A stretch of DNA of 28,268 nucleotides from CAYOLL01 sp964404765 [NCBI: uncultured Gemmatimonadota bacterium] (GCA_964404765.1 CAYOLL010000040.1:15038-43305); one strand, 5' to 3'; shown: positions 15,797 through 24,320, counted from the stretch's first letter. Numbers and translations are program-made. The notes: generated by a model not told the origin, from the letters alone.

Positions 15797-16227
15797 GTCC
15801 CACCCTTAATGAATACCAACCTTGACGAACCCATCCTACTTTTTGAAGAAGAACTTTCCCGCGGAGATCAGGATTTGTGAGTCATATTGTTTGGTGAATA
15901 CGGAAAAAAATCAGAAAAAGCGCTGACGCAAGTCAGTTTGGGAGACACTCGAAAATGAAAATGTGCGGATCGAACCACTGACGCCGTCAAAGACCGACAA
16001 ACTCCGGTGATGATCTATCGGCTGGCGTAGTGTAACGCAAAACGGTATTTTGAGTTACGGAGTCGCTAACGTAATTGCTCAAAAAATGGTGGCAAACCGA
16101 ACCTTGCGAAGGCTTCATTGCTTGATTTCACAAGTTTTGCAGTAAAGCCTTCGCAAGGTTACCCACGTTTTATGAACACTTACGTCGCTAACAAAATAGC
16201 AAAATTTATTTTGCAAGGGAGGACGCC
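15797..16227. other. 430-bp intergenic region with possible gene decay and an inverted repeat
   Basis: A 23-codon ORF (15809-15880, MNTNLDEPILLF...) is followed in another frame by about 25 codons reading VILFGEYGKKSEKALTQVSL, separated by a stop at 15878-15880. This could be a decayed small gene, but I recognise no family. The inverted repeat at 16100-16160 is listed separately. No other gene is visible. Confidence 0.35.
16100..16160. repeat. 16-bp perfect inverted repeat
   Basis: aaccttgcgaaggctt (16100-16115) is perfectly inverted at 16145-16160 with a 29-nt loop. Each arm is itself a partial hairpin (cctt-gcg-aagg). No T-run follows. It resembles the other palindromic intergenic elements here in design, not in sequence. 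Confidence 0.7.
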
Positions 16228-16959
16228 ATGAAAGCATTGTTTGTTTTTTGGGTGGCCATCTGGATTGGGCCGGATTTGCTGTATGCCGAAACTGACTTCT
16301 TCACAAAAACAGACTCTTTTTTACACGCCTATGCCAAAGATGGGCGGGTTGATTACGAGACCATCAAAAAAGACCATGCCAAGTTAGATACGCTGTTACT
16401 GCTGATTAAAACTTATGATCCAAAGACCACCGCGGATCCGCTGCGGGAGAAAGCATTTTGGATTAACGCCTACAACCTGTTAGTCATCAAAAATGTAGTT
16501 GATCTTTACCCAATCAAATCGCCGCGCGATGAAGCCGGTTTTTTCAACCGGATTAAACATCTCGCGGCAAAGGATTCGCTGACGCTCGATCAGCTTGAGC
16601 AAATCAAACTGCGCGAACGCTATAAAGACGCCCGGTTGCACTTTGCGCTGGTTTGCGCCGCCGTTGGCTGCCCGCCGCTTGGCAATAAAGCCTACCTGCC
16701 GGAGAATGTGGATAAACAGTTAGAAACCCGCACGGCCAACGCGATTAACAATCCGGCCTTTGTACGGGTCGATACTCCGGCCAAAAAAGTCTATATGTCA
16801 GAAATTTTTAGCTGGTATCAGGCCGACTTTGAGCGCCCCAATCAAACCTTGCTGCAGTTCATCAATCGCTACCGCAGCAATGATCCGATTCCGGCTAACT
16901 ATGCCATCGAATTTATGCCGTACAATTGGAATTTAAACAAATCCGGAGCAGTAGAATGA
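16228..16959 (+). CDS. DUF547 family exported protein
   Basis: A 243-aa protein with GGGAGG 7 bases before the ATG and a signal peptide (residues 1-20, ending LLYAE). The body is a DUF547 domain: KAFWINAYNLLVIKNVV, then LTLDQLEQIKLRERYKDARLHFALVCAAVGCPPLGNKAYLPENV, and later YMSEIFSWYQADF. Conserved Asn, His and Cys residues in these blocks have been compared with papain-like folds, but no reaction is established for the family that I know of. It is probably periplasmic. Its stop overlaps the start of the next gene, so the two are translationally coupled. Confidence 0.87.
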   Translation: MKALFVFWVAIWIGPDLLYAETDFFTKTDSFLHAYAKDGRVDYETIKKDHAKLDTLLLLIKTYDPKTTADPLREKAFWINAYNLLVIKNVVDLYPIKSPRDEAGFFNRIKHLAAKDSLTLDQLEQIKLRERYKDARLHFALVCAAVGCPPLGNKAYLPENVDKQLETRTANAINNPAFVRVDTPAKKVYMSEIFSWYQADFERPNQTLLQFINRYRSNDPIPANYAIEFMPYNWNLNKSGAVE

Positions 16960-17891
16960 CTTTAAAATGGATGCGCTGGCTTGGCTGCGTCATTATTTTT
17001 GCGGCCTTATGGACCTGCGGGCAGGCCGGCAACGATGACCCAAAAAAGCCGGCGGTTGATATGCCCGTATTTGGCGGCTACTGGTATCAGGGCAAGGCCG
17101 AAATAACCCGCTACGACCTGCAGCAGGCCCGTTACGGTGAAATCCATTCCGGCGACGCGGTTTTAATCTTTGTGACCGAGGATTTTTTAACGGATCGGCA
17201 AGTCAAATATGAGTCCGGCGACCGGGCACAGGCGGTATCCGTGCTGAAACTAAACTTTACTAAAAAGTTTAACACGGGTATTTATCCGTATTCGCTGATG
17301 ACCTCTGTTTTTACGCCGGTCGATATTGAAGCGCTGCCACATACGCTAAAAGTGACCAACAGTAATCAGGAATGGTGCGGTCATACTTTTGGTCAGCTTA
17401 ACCTTGAAAATGACCGCTACAAAATCCGGATATTCTCCTATTTTCAGAGCGAAGGGGATACGGAGGCCGACTTGCCTGCCGCCGGATTAGAAGATGAAAT
17501 CTGGACACGCATCCGCATTGCGCCGGATTTACTGCCGCTGGGTAATATTCAACTGATCCCCGGCAGTCAACATCTCCGTTTGAAGCATCAGGTTATGCAA
17601 GTGGAGCCTGCTGCCGCGACGTTAACGCCTTCGACCGATCCGAGTTCCGGGCATGATATTTTGACTTATACGGTTTTATATGAACAGCTGGATCGGCGGT
17701 TGGCCATTCGCTTTGAAAAGCAGTTTCCGCACGCGATTTTGGGTTGGGAAGAAAGCTATCGTGACGGACGAGGCGAAACTCCGGCGATAATGACCACCAC
17801 GGCGTCGCGAACACATACGCTGCTTAGTGATTATTGGGGGCATAACGCGGTAGCCGACTCGGTCTGGCGAAAACAACTGGGTTTGGAGTGA
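16956..17891 (+). CDS. Conserved exported protein (family often mislabelled 'septum formation inhibitor Maf')
   Basis: A 311-aa protein. ATG 16956 is chosen because it overlaps the DUF547 stop (ATGA) with GGAG 8 bases ahead. The N-terminus (MRWLGCVIIFAALWTCGQ) is a signal sequence with a near-lipobox Cys at residue 22, so it may be a lipoprotein. Conserved stretches include YWYQGKAEITRYDLQQARYG, VLIFVTEDFL, VLKLNFTKKFNTGIYPYSLM and NQEWCGHTFGQLNLEND. I recall these from a Bacteroidota/FCB family carried in databases under a Maf name without the Maf pyrophosphatase motifs, and no such motif is seen here. The role is unknown; coupling to DUF547 suggests a shared envelope function. Confidence 0.8.
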   Translation: MTLKWMRWLGCVIIFAALWTCGQAGNDDPKKPAVDMPVFGGYWYQGKAEITRYDLQQARYGEIHSGDAVLIFVTEDFLTDRQVKYESGDRAQAVSVLKLNFTKKFNTGIYPYSLMTSVFTPVDIEALPHTLKVTNSNQEWCGHTFGQLNLENDRYKIRIFSYFQSEGDTEADLPAAGLEDEIWTRIRIAPDLLPLGNIQLIPGSQHLRLKHQVMQVEPAAATLTPSTDPSSGHDILTYTVLYEQLDRRLAIRFEKQFPHAILGWEESYRDGRGETPAIMTTTASRTHTLLSDYWGHNAVADSVWRKQLGLE

Positions 17892-17976
17892 CGCTTCCGG
17901 CAGTCAGGCGTTTAACCATGCCGGCAATTACGCCGACGGAAAAATTCTTCGACAGCACAAGCAGCCCGCGTAAAAC

Positions 17977-18750
17977 TTATGGCGTGCTGCGAAAGACAAT
18001 CCGGCCATCAACCTCAGGGGCTACGGTTCCAGTCGTGCGCACATAATTTTCCAAGCCAATGACCATGTCCTCACCAAAATCAATTTTACGATTGGCCGGA
18101 ATATCTTTAAAAATGATGTAGCTATCGCCGCCGTTGGCATTAAAATCCGTGGTTACCAGGCGGTACGTGCCGGCGGGATTGTACTCGGTGCCATTGATCT
18201 TAAGTGATAATATGCGTTGCCCTTGGGTAATGATGGCCGTACCTTCGGAATTAACAACTTGTTTTTGACGCTGCGGATCGCACACAACCCGTAACTCACG
18301 CGAGACTTGCATAAAATTGCCTTTTGCTTCCGGTAATTCCGCCACACTGCGTTCCATGATCTGCTTCAATTCTTCGCCGGTGACAGTGACCACCATTGCA
18401 TGGTTTTGAAAAGGCAAAATTTCTTTAGCTGTCGCTTTGGTAAACGAGCCGGGCTGATAAATTCCGGTCGGGTGCAATGTTGCGTCAAAGCGCAAATTAC
18501 CGCCGTTTATCAAAACAAAATCCACTTCATAGCCTTTGACAAAAGCATACTGTTGAATGGCGTCGGCAACCAGATTGCCGACGGGCATTTCCTGTGTGCG
18601 AACCTTTGGTTTGTTGGTATCCAGAGCCACGGCCAGTGTGCCAAGCGTCTCACTGTTGTCATCTTCCTCAGGCACTTCCGGCAAGCTGCATGAAGTCACA
18701 AAAAGCAACAAGAATACCAATGATAGTTTGAGCTGCCAGCTTCTCGACAT
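17977..18750 (-). CDS. Lipoprotein made only of a 5'-nucleotidase C-terminal domain
   Basis: A 257-aa protein with a clear lipoprotein signal (LVFLLLFVTSC, acylated Cys21). The rest matches the 5'-nucleotidase/UshA C-terminal domain: NLVADAIQQYA, DFVLINGGNLRFD, ILPFQNHAMVVTVTGEELKQIMERS and YRLVTTDFNANGGDSY. This domain binds the nucleotide base in UshA-like enzymes. The N-terminal metallophosphatase domain with the catalytic metal ligands is absent and no neighbour encodes it. The protein may bind a nucleotide or work with a separate phosphatase. GGAGG lies 8 bases before the ATG. The gene starts 15 bases after the stop of the TonB receptor, so they form an operon. Confidence 0.88.
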   Translation of the reverse strand: MSRSWQLKLSLVFLLLFVTSCSLPEVPEEDDNSETLGTLAVALDTNKPKVRTQEMPVGNLVADAIQQYAFVKGYEVDFVLINGGNLRFDATLHPTGIYQPGSFTKATAKEILPFQNHAMVVTVTGEELKQIMERSVAELPEAKGNFMQVSRELRVVCDPQRQKQVVNSEGTAIITQGQRILSLKINGTEYNPAGTYRLVTTDFNANGGDSYIIFKDIPANRKIDFGEDMVIGLENYVRTTGTVAPEVDGRIVFRSTP

Positions 18751-18765
18751 TTTTGTGCCTCCGCG

Positions 18766-20883
18766 TTAAAAAGCGTATCGAACAGTGATAATATACATTT
18801 GGCCGGGCTGAATTAAACCCTTACCGCCCAGCGCATTGATATTGGTGGATTCATCGGGATCAACATATTTATCGTCACCCAGGTTTTGCCCGGTGACTTG
18901 CAGCGTCAGACGCGGGCGCACCTGATAGCTCAGACTGGCATTTGCTTGCCAATAAGATGCAATCGTGACATTCCGCAAGCGCTCCAGCGTGGTGCGACGG
19001 TTGTTTTCGGCCTTGCTGGCATAGTTCACACCCACGAAACCGATCCAGCGTCCGGCGGTTAAATCAACACCGGCGTTCAGACGATAAATGGGAATATTGC
19101 GCAGATATTTATCGACACGGCTCAACTCTTTTTTGTCACCTGTCGTAATAATGGCTGAGTTTGTATTCCAATCAAACTCGGTTAGAAAATTGGAAAAGTT
19201 AGCGAAAATACGGGCTTGATTGACCGGTTTGAGTGAAACTTCCACATCAAAGCCATAATTCTTTTCGTTGCCCAGGTTCTCGTAGTCGCCCACGCCGCCG
19301 CTGCCATTGAGATCGTAGACACTGATCACATCGTCAATCCAGTTATAAAAAAAACTGCCGCGCATTGCATAGCGATTTTTGTATTTCAATTCACCGGCAA
19401 ATTCCAGCGAACGCACCGACTCCGAAGACAGATTTTCATTGCCGCGCACACCGTCACTGCCAAGATTGGTGCGGTCGTACAACTCTTTGAATGTGGGGGC
19501 ACGGAAAGCCTCGCCGTATAATGCCTTCAGGTTCATGAACTCAAAGGGCTTCAGGATCAAACCCAGACGCGGGTTAAACGACTGGCCGAAATCGCTGTAA
19601 TTGTCGTAGCGAAAGCCGGCGGTCAAACCCCATTTGTCGCGCTGGTAAGTGCCTTGCAAATAATAGGCGAAAACATCACGGGTTTTATCCTTTTGCTGAA
19701 AATCAATGTCGTCGTAATCACCAAAATCGCCTTTGTATTCTAATCCGGCCACGCGGTAATTGCGCCGCACACTATAATCGGCCATAAAAAGATGCTCAAA
19801 CACAGGCCCGGTAATAAGTTCCACATGCTCGCCCAGCGTATAATTGATTTGCACCTCGCCGCCAATATTGACGCCGGTATACTTCTCCTCGGTTTGGCGG
19901 CCATTGCGGAAAGTCAGACGATAAAGGTCCGGCGCCTCTTCGATCAGATAATTGTGTCGGGTAATATCATTATACAGCCGAGGCCGAATAGACAGCTTGT
20001 TGTTTACTTGCCAATGATAATCCACATCCCAAACAACCAGGCCTTCTTTGTATTTTGATTGTGGAGCCAGGATAAAAAGCGGGCCAACCCAACTGCCGCG
20101 GGCCCGATAAAATGCAAAAAGGGAGAAGTTTAGATCACCCCGATTGACTTTAAGACGCAGAAAGTCGTCGGTTAGATACCGGTTGGTTTGAGCGTCCGCT
20201 TTGACCAGTGGCAAATCCCAGGTGGGGGCGGTTGTCTCACCCCGGCCGCCGTCCTGCTCAATGCTTTCGTTAATGCCATCACTTTTGAATGCGCCGGCTT
20301 GCAGATAAATTTTAAGACTATCCCGGACGATAAACTGACTAAAAGAACCGCCACCCGCATTACCGCTGGCCCGCCGGCCTTTTACCCAGTTATTTTCCTT
20401 TTGCGTAATGATGTTGATGACGCCGGCCACGGCGTTGGTGCCAAACAATGCTGAACCGGGTCCGCGAATAATTTCAATTTGCTCGATAAAATCCACCGAC
20501 AAGTCATAGATAGCCCGACCGTCATAAAAATCATTCAGATGATGCCCGTCAACCAGCATCAGCACGTTGCCATCCTTGCGGATACCACGAATGGAAACGC
20601 GATAATTGCCGTCCGGTCCAAGGCTTGTTTCGATAGTTGGCACATATTTAAGCACGTCAATCAGGGTGACCGCGCCCATGCGCTCAATATCGCCTTTGGT
20701 GATAACGCCAATCACTGCCGGCGCCTCGCTAATTTTTTGCGCTTTCTTACTGGCCGTAACAACGACGAATTCTTCTACGGACTCTAACAGCTCGTCCAAT
20801 GAACTTTCACGACCTTGCTGCGCAGAACTCCCGCCGGGCAGACTCATGATTCCCAGTAAAATGAAACATATCCATTTCTTCAT
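18766..20883 (-). CDS. TonB-dependent receptor, colicin/siderophore/cobalamin type
   Basis: A 705-aa protein. ATG 20883 is preferred; an in-frame TTG at 20904 would add seven charged residues before the signal peptide (MKKWICFILLGIMSLPGGSSA). A TonB box (EEFVVVTASKK) leads into a plug domain (about 45-160) with SEAPAVIGVITKGDIERMGAVTL, VSIRGIRKDGNVLMLVDG and IEIIRGPGSALFGTNAVAGVINI. The 22-strand-type barrel ends YIITVRYAF. The layout matches BtuB/Cir/FepA-like receptors, which move metal chelates or cobalamin across the outer membrane. The co-transcribed nucleotidase-type lipoprotein could hint at a nucleotide-like or nucleotide-bearing ligand, but that is speculation. Confidence 0.9.
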   Translation of the reverse strand: MKKWICFILLGIMSLPGGSSAQQGRESSLDELLESVEEFVVVTASKKAQKISEAPAVIGVITKGDIERMGAVTLIDVLKYVPTIETSLGPDGNYRVSIRGIRKDGNVLMLVDGHHLNDFYDGRAIYDLSVDFIEQIEIIRGPGSALFGTNAVAGVINIITQKENNWVKGRRASGNAGGGSFSQFIVRDSLKIYLQAGAFKSDGINESIEQDGGRGETTAPTWDLPLVKADAQTNRYLTDDFLRLKVNRGDLNFSLFAFYRARGSWVGPLFILAPQSKYKEGLVVWDVDYHWQVNNKLSIRPRLYNDITRHNYLIEEAPDLYRLTFRNGRQTEEKYTGVNIGGEVQINYTLGEHVELITGPVFEHLFMADYSVRRNYRVAGLEYKGDFGDYDDIDFQQKDKTRDVFAYYLQGTYQRDKWGLTAGFRYDNYSDFGQSFNPRLGLILKPFEFMNLKALYGEAFRAPTFKELYDRTNLGSDGVRGNENLSSESVRSLEFAGELKYKNRYAMRGSFFYNWIDDVISVYDLNGSGGVGDYENLGNEKNYGFDVEVSLKPVNQARIFANFSNFLTEFDWNTNSAIITTGDKKELSRVDKYLRNIPIYRLNAGVDLTAGRWIGFVGVNYASKAENNRRTTLERLRNVTIASYWQANASLSYQVRPRLTLQVTGQNLGDDKYVDPDESTNINALGGKGLIQPGQMYIITVRYAF

Positions 20884-21152
20884 GTTGTGATCTCGCTTTT
20901 TCAATGGAGTAAAAATATCAGTCCAAAATCAAACCGCCGCCCGAGTTAATGAACACCATGCTACAGACCATTACGTACAAGCTTGCAAAAATATTCCTTC
21001 GGAATGACAGCGTTCGACAGGTCGTTGACTAGTACAGAAAAAACAAAATTGCTTGCTTTTTCTTTCCGGTACCGCCAGGCAACAAAACTTACGAGAGCGC
21101 TTGACGGGTGCGACAATCCGGACAACTGCTCGAAAACAAAGAGCGTTCCGAA

Positions 21153-22373
21153 TCAGACATGCGCTTTTGCAACATCAAGCGGTCGAATGCCCCGTGCCAG
21201 CAACACACACATAAAGCTGGCAGCAATCGCCAGATAACCCACGCGCTCATAATGCAGCAACTGCCCGGTTTCATTTTTGATGACAATCATCCCGGCGATC
21301 ATGGATGCGGCCCCGGCGGCCAATTGCTGCACGGCAGAGTTCAGACTCATAAAGCCGCCCCGCTGCTGTGGTCGCACCGTGGAGGTAATCAACGTCATGG
21401 CCGGAATCATCCGCCCGCCGGAGATGACAAAAAAAGCGGTCGTAATCAGCAAAACGAATGGAATCGGCGTCGGACCCAAATGGGTGATCAAAAAGATGGG
21501 AATTATAGCAAGCAGCGCCGACCAGCTAAACACACGGACATTGGTAAACCGGTCGGCCAAACGGCCCACGCCTTGCGAGGAGAATATCGTCACGGCTCCG
21601 CCGATGAAATATATCCAGGTTAATTGGCGTTCGGTAAAGCCTACATTGGCTACCATGCTGGGACTGAGAAAGGGAATGACCGTGAATTGGCCCAGCATGA
21701 GCATGACCGTCAGAGTCAAGCCGCGCAGTTGGTTGGGATTGGCGGCGACGTTGGTAAACAGTTCACTGACCGGCGGGCGTGTGGCGTGAATGTGATCTCG
21801 CAATTTGGGCACAAAATAACCGATCAAGCCAATAACAAATAACCCGGAAACAGCCAACGCAAAAAAGGGCGCGTGCCAACTCCATAACGTGGCAATGTAC
21901 AAGCCCATGGGCACACCAAACACCGCCGCCGCCGAAAATGCGGCCATGACCTGACCCATGGCCGTGGCCCGTCGCTCATAGGGAATTACATCGCCGATAA
22001 TGGCCATGACCAGCGAGCCTTGCACGCCGCCAAACGCCCCGGTGACGATGCGGGAAATCAATAAGAAATGATAATTGGGTGACAATGCGCAGCTAAACGT
22101 GCCCAGCACAAAGCCCAAATACGAGATCAACAACATGGTTTTGCGGTCAAAACGATCTATAAACGATGCGGCCAGAAAGCCCACCGCCCCGGCGCTAAAC
22201 GTGTAGGCCGAAACAAGACCGCTGAACTGCTGCGGGCTAATACCAAACAGGCGCATGAGTTGCGGCCCTAACGGCATCATAATCATAAAATCTACTATAT
22301 GGGTAAACTGAATCGCGGCGAGCGTCAACAACAGCAGGCGTTCGTTAAATGGGGCAGGTTGCGTTTCGGTCAT
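21153..22373 (-). CDS. Major facilitator superfamily transporter (drug/sugar efflux type)
   Basis: A protein of about 406 aa with 12 hydrophobic segments. The start is uncertain: ATG 22373 has AAGGA about 11 bases upstream and begins MTETQPAPFNERLLLL, while an in-frame ATG at 22442 would add 23 residues. Motif A is present between helices 2 and 3 (FIDRFDRKTMLL), and helix 4 carries RIVTGAFGGVQGSLVMAIIGDVIPYERR. These features fit the DHA1/AraJ-like efflux group. The substrate cannot be read from the sequence. Proton-driven export across the inner membrane is the family's usual role. The 250 bases between its stop and the TonB receptor start (20884-21152) show nothing. Confidence 0.88.
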   Translation of the reverse strand: MTETQPAPFNERLLLLTLAAIQFTHIVDFMIMMPLGPQLMRLFGISPQQFSGLVSAYTFSAGAVGFLAASFIDRFDRKTMLLISYLGFVLGTFSCALSPNYHFLLISRIVTGAFGGVQGSLVMAIIGDVIPYERRATAMGQVMAAFSAAAVFGVPMGLYIATLWSWHAPFFALAVSGLFVIGLIGYFVPKLRDHIHATRPPVSELFTNVAANPNQLRGLTLTVMLMLGQFTVIPFLSPSMVANVGFTERQLTWIYFIGGAVTIFSSQGVGRLADRFTNVRVFSWSALLAIIPIFLITHLGPTPIPFVLLITTAFFVISGGRMIPAMTLITSTVRPQQRGGFMSLNSAVQQLAAGAASMIAGMIVIKNETGQLLHYERVGYLAIAASFMCVLLARGIRPLDVAKAHV

Positions 22374-22456
22374 GCGTTGGGTGTCCTTTGGAGTGGCAGA
22401 TAGTGCATAGATTCGGCGCAGAGCAAGATACGTTCCTGTCATAAACAACGCTATAA

Positions 22457-22626
22457 TTATGATGTGACCGCATCCGGCTTCTTCCTGGCCGGTAAAAAGT
22501 TCTGCTCCGTGATCACGCTCTTGCCCAATTCTTTTTCCGTCTCTTCCCGCGCTTTGCCGGCCACACGCCCGCCACGTCGAGCAACGGTTTTGCTCTTCTC
22601 AAACGTCTCCGGCTTTCCCTGCTTGG
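22457..22626 (-). pseudogene. C-terminal remnant of a BRO/DinD-like gene
   Basis: The minus frame ending at 22457 reads KPETFEKSKTVARRGG then VAGKAREETEKELGKSVIT, ending ARKKPDAVTS. The pattern K..VA..GG..A..AR...E...GKSVI...N is that of the C-terminus of BRO-family/DinD-like proteins (phage antirepressor or DNA-damage-inducible D type). No N-terminal part exists: upstream the sequence turns into a vapC-derived fragment. It is a truncated relic. Confidence 0.45.
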
Positions 22627-22766
22627 AGATTATTGAATTTTTCCGCAAAGGCGATAAAACCAAATCCATGCACTTCCAGTTTAACCGTGCGCTCCTCCAC
22701 CGGATTCAGGATTTCCGCCAAAGCGTTTAAATCGTCGGCGATGAAACTGTCGTTGATGTTGAACAT
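22599..22766 (-). pseudogene. Chimeric 55-codon ORF fused into a reversed vapC fragment
   Basis: It starts at ATG 22766 with AAAGG a few bases upstream and begins MFNINDSFIADDLNALAEIL. After about 31 codons it runs into sequence that is the antisense of the vapC start (HGFGFIAFAEK), then stops. The first part looks like a genuine small-gene start of unknown family. The junction shows a rearrangement. Confidence 0.4.
22632..22671 (+). repeat. 40-bp copy of the vapC 5' region
   Basis: Bases 22632-22671 match 23171-23210 in the same orientation with a single difference. The shared segment encodes the IEFFRKGDKTKSM part of the PIN toxin. The remaining toxin sequence does not continue on either side, so this is an orphan fragment. 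Confidence 0.85.
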
Positions 22767-22907
22767 GTTGGGCCTTTTTCTGGTTTGGGTTAATGAGTTA
22801 TGCGTTATGCGCAGCATCGCGCACAATTTTAAAATATCGCTTGCACGCCAATAAAAAGTTCTGTATTATTATCCACAATCGTTCATTCTAAAAAGCGAGG
22901 ATTCGAT

Positions 22908-23156
22908 ATGGGCGAGATCATAATCCAAGTTCCACAAAATTTCCATAAAGAATACCGTGTGAGCAACTTAGCGGTAATAAAAGAACTGTTGGCCTCATTG
23001 GAAACTAAGGCCGTTCAATCCCAGCCGAATCGTCCCTTTAACGACGAATGGCGACGGAAATTATTGAGCATGTCTGTTTGGAGCGAGGACGACATCCAGT
23101 CTGTCAAAAATGCCCGGAGGTATATCAACCGATGGCGGCCACGTCCATTGTCATAG
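22908..23156 (+). CDS. Antitoxin partner of a PIN-domain toxin (VapB-like)
   Basis: An 82-aa protein with GCGAGG about 8 bases before the ATG. It begins MGEIIIQVPQNFHKEYRVSN and ends in a basic, Trp-rich tail (WSEDDIQSVKNARRYINRWRPRP). The SVWSEDDIQSV...YINRWRP pattern is typical of small antitoxins placed directly before PIN toxins. It overlaps the toxin start by 25 bases. It should bind the toxin and repress the operon. Recognition rests mainly on context; the N-terminal DNA-binding fold is not obvious. Confidence 0.75.
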   Translation: MGEIIIQVPQNFHKEYRVSNLAVIKELLASLETKAVQSQPNRPFNDEWRRKLLSMSVWSEDDIQSVKNARRYINRWRPRPLS

Positions 23157-23542
23157 ATTCCAGCATTGTGATTGAGTTTTTCCGCAAAGGCGATAAAACC
23201 AAATCCATGCTCTATCAGTTGTCGTTTCAGCATCAGTTTTATGCGTCCGTCATCACCGCTTTTGAGGTCCAGGTCGGGCTGAAATCAGACCTTCAGCGGC
23301 GGGAATACCAAGAACTGATGATGAACGTTCAAATTCTTGAGTTGGATCAGCGCGTCATAGATTCTGCCGTTCAAATCCATCATCATTTGCAGGCGCATAA
23401 CGCCCACATCGGTTTGGCCGATTTGTTGATCGGCGCAACCACCCTTCATCATGCTTTACCGCTGGCAACCTTGAACCAACGGCATTTCAAACGTATTCCC
23501 GATTTGACGCTACTTGATCTTTCATCTTTCCGAACCCGTTAA
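23132..23542 (+). CDS. vapC: PIN-domain ribonuclease toxin (VapC family)
   Basis: A 136-aa protein. The PIN acidic set is complete: Asp9 (IVIDSSIVIEFF), Glu45 (VITAFEVQVGL) and Asp97 (GLADLLIGATTL), with Asn115 in LATLNQRHFKRI. VapC toxins are Mg-dependent RNases that cut tRNA or rRNA until blocked by the antitoxin. GGAGG lies 12 bases before ATG 23132, inside the antitoxin gene. The protein appears intact. A 40-bp copy of its 5' end lies 540 bp upstream in scrambled DNA, so this module has duplicated or recombined here before. Confidence 0.9.
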   Translation: MAATSIVIDSSIVIEFFRKGDKTKSMLYQLSFQHQFYASVITAFEVQVGLKSDLQRREYQELMMNVQILELDQRVIDSAVQIHHHLQAHNAHIGLADLLIGATTLHHALPLATLNQRHFKRIPDLTLLDLSSFRTR

Positions 23543-23614
23543 ACTGTCGCCGCCGATTTAGACTGTTCCGTCAACTCTTCCATCCGCTTCTTATACTCAA
23601 AATTCGGCTTCTTC

Positions 23615-24181
23615 TCATACTTTCCGGACCAAATCCCCAACACAGACTATCCCCGGCTGAATCACCCTGGCGTTAATCCCGCGCAGATGCAACTGCTTGC
23701 CGACCGGCGAATTGACAAACGCCATTGCTTCCTGGCCAAAGCGCTCGGAAAACTTGCGGCAGCCGTTGTGCGGCGGCAATGTTACTTCAATCAATGCCGA
23801 GCCGATTGAAAGACGACTGCCGGCAGACAGATTTTCAGCGCTCAGGTCCAAATCGACATAAAACTGATCGCCGGCTAATGGCCAGCGCTCTTTTGTTTGC
23901 GCCAGCAAGGCTACAGCCCGCGCGTTCATCACTGTCAGTTGGCGGTCACAATTCACCGGGCTATCCGAGGGGCGATTATTGTTGCGCTCGCGCCAGTTAT
24001 CGCCGACGAGACCGGCCTCACAGGTCAGTTCGCCGGTTTCCAGAGTTTCCCGTTCTCCGGTTTGTGGGCGGCGCACAATCAGTTTGACGACGCCAACATC
24101 CCGGGGTGATTGCCGAATGTTTGCCAGTCCGGCTTCGAGCGCTTCGGCTGTCAGATGCAACGGATTGTTCATTATCATCAA
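23615..24181 (-). CDS. MOSC domain-containing protein
   Basis: A 188-aa protein with AAAGGAG 7 bases before ATG 24181. The MOSC (molybdenum cofactor sulfurase C-terminal) fold is visible as VKLIVRRPQTGERETLETGEL, GLVGDNW, a VNCDRQLTVMNARAVALLA strand-helix, DLSAENLSAGSRLSIGSALIEVT and the sulfur-carrier cysteine in HNGCRKFSERFG, ending VGDLVRKV. MOSC proteins carry sulfur or bind molybdenum cofactor; YiiM and mARC are known examples. No N-terminal beta-barrel and no molybdenum genes are nearby, so the specific role is open. It lies downstream of an inverted repeat that separates it from the J-domain operon. Confidence 0.88.
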   Translation of the reverse strand: MMIMNNPLHLTAEALEAGLANIRQSPRDVGVVKLIVRRPQTGERETLETGELTCEAGLVGDNWRERNNNRPSDSPVNCDRQLTVMNARAVALLAQTKERWPLAGDQFYVDLDLSAENLSAGSRLSIGSALIEVTLPPHNGCRKFSERFGQEAMAFVNSPVGKQLHLRGINARVIQPGIVCVGDLVRKV

Positions 24182-24248
24182 AATCTCCTTTCCTGAATTG
24201 TTCGTGGGGTTGCAAAATCACAAAGCGTCGCGAGAATATTGAAATTTT

Positions 24249-24320
24249 GGAGTAGCAAGCTTCAGTTTGCAAACATCGGCGGAGTTACTGAGTTGCTTGC
24301 AAACTGAAGTTTGCTACTCC
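24249..24320. repeat. 24-bp inverted repeat at the end of the J-domain gene
   Basis: Arms at 24249-24272 and 24297-24320 pair over 24 bp with one mismatch and a 24-nt loop. They contain tgcaaactgaagtttgct, itself a hairpin with a tgaa centre. The J-domain stop codon (24316-24314) lies inside the right arm. It may end the FtsX operon but lacks a clear T-run on the minus strand. Confidence 0.75.

Noticed and set aside
17892-17976. Possible bidirectional terminator between the convergent genes
   Set aside because: I searched the 85 bases for a stem with T/A flanks and found only short ccggc/gccgg pairings.
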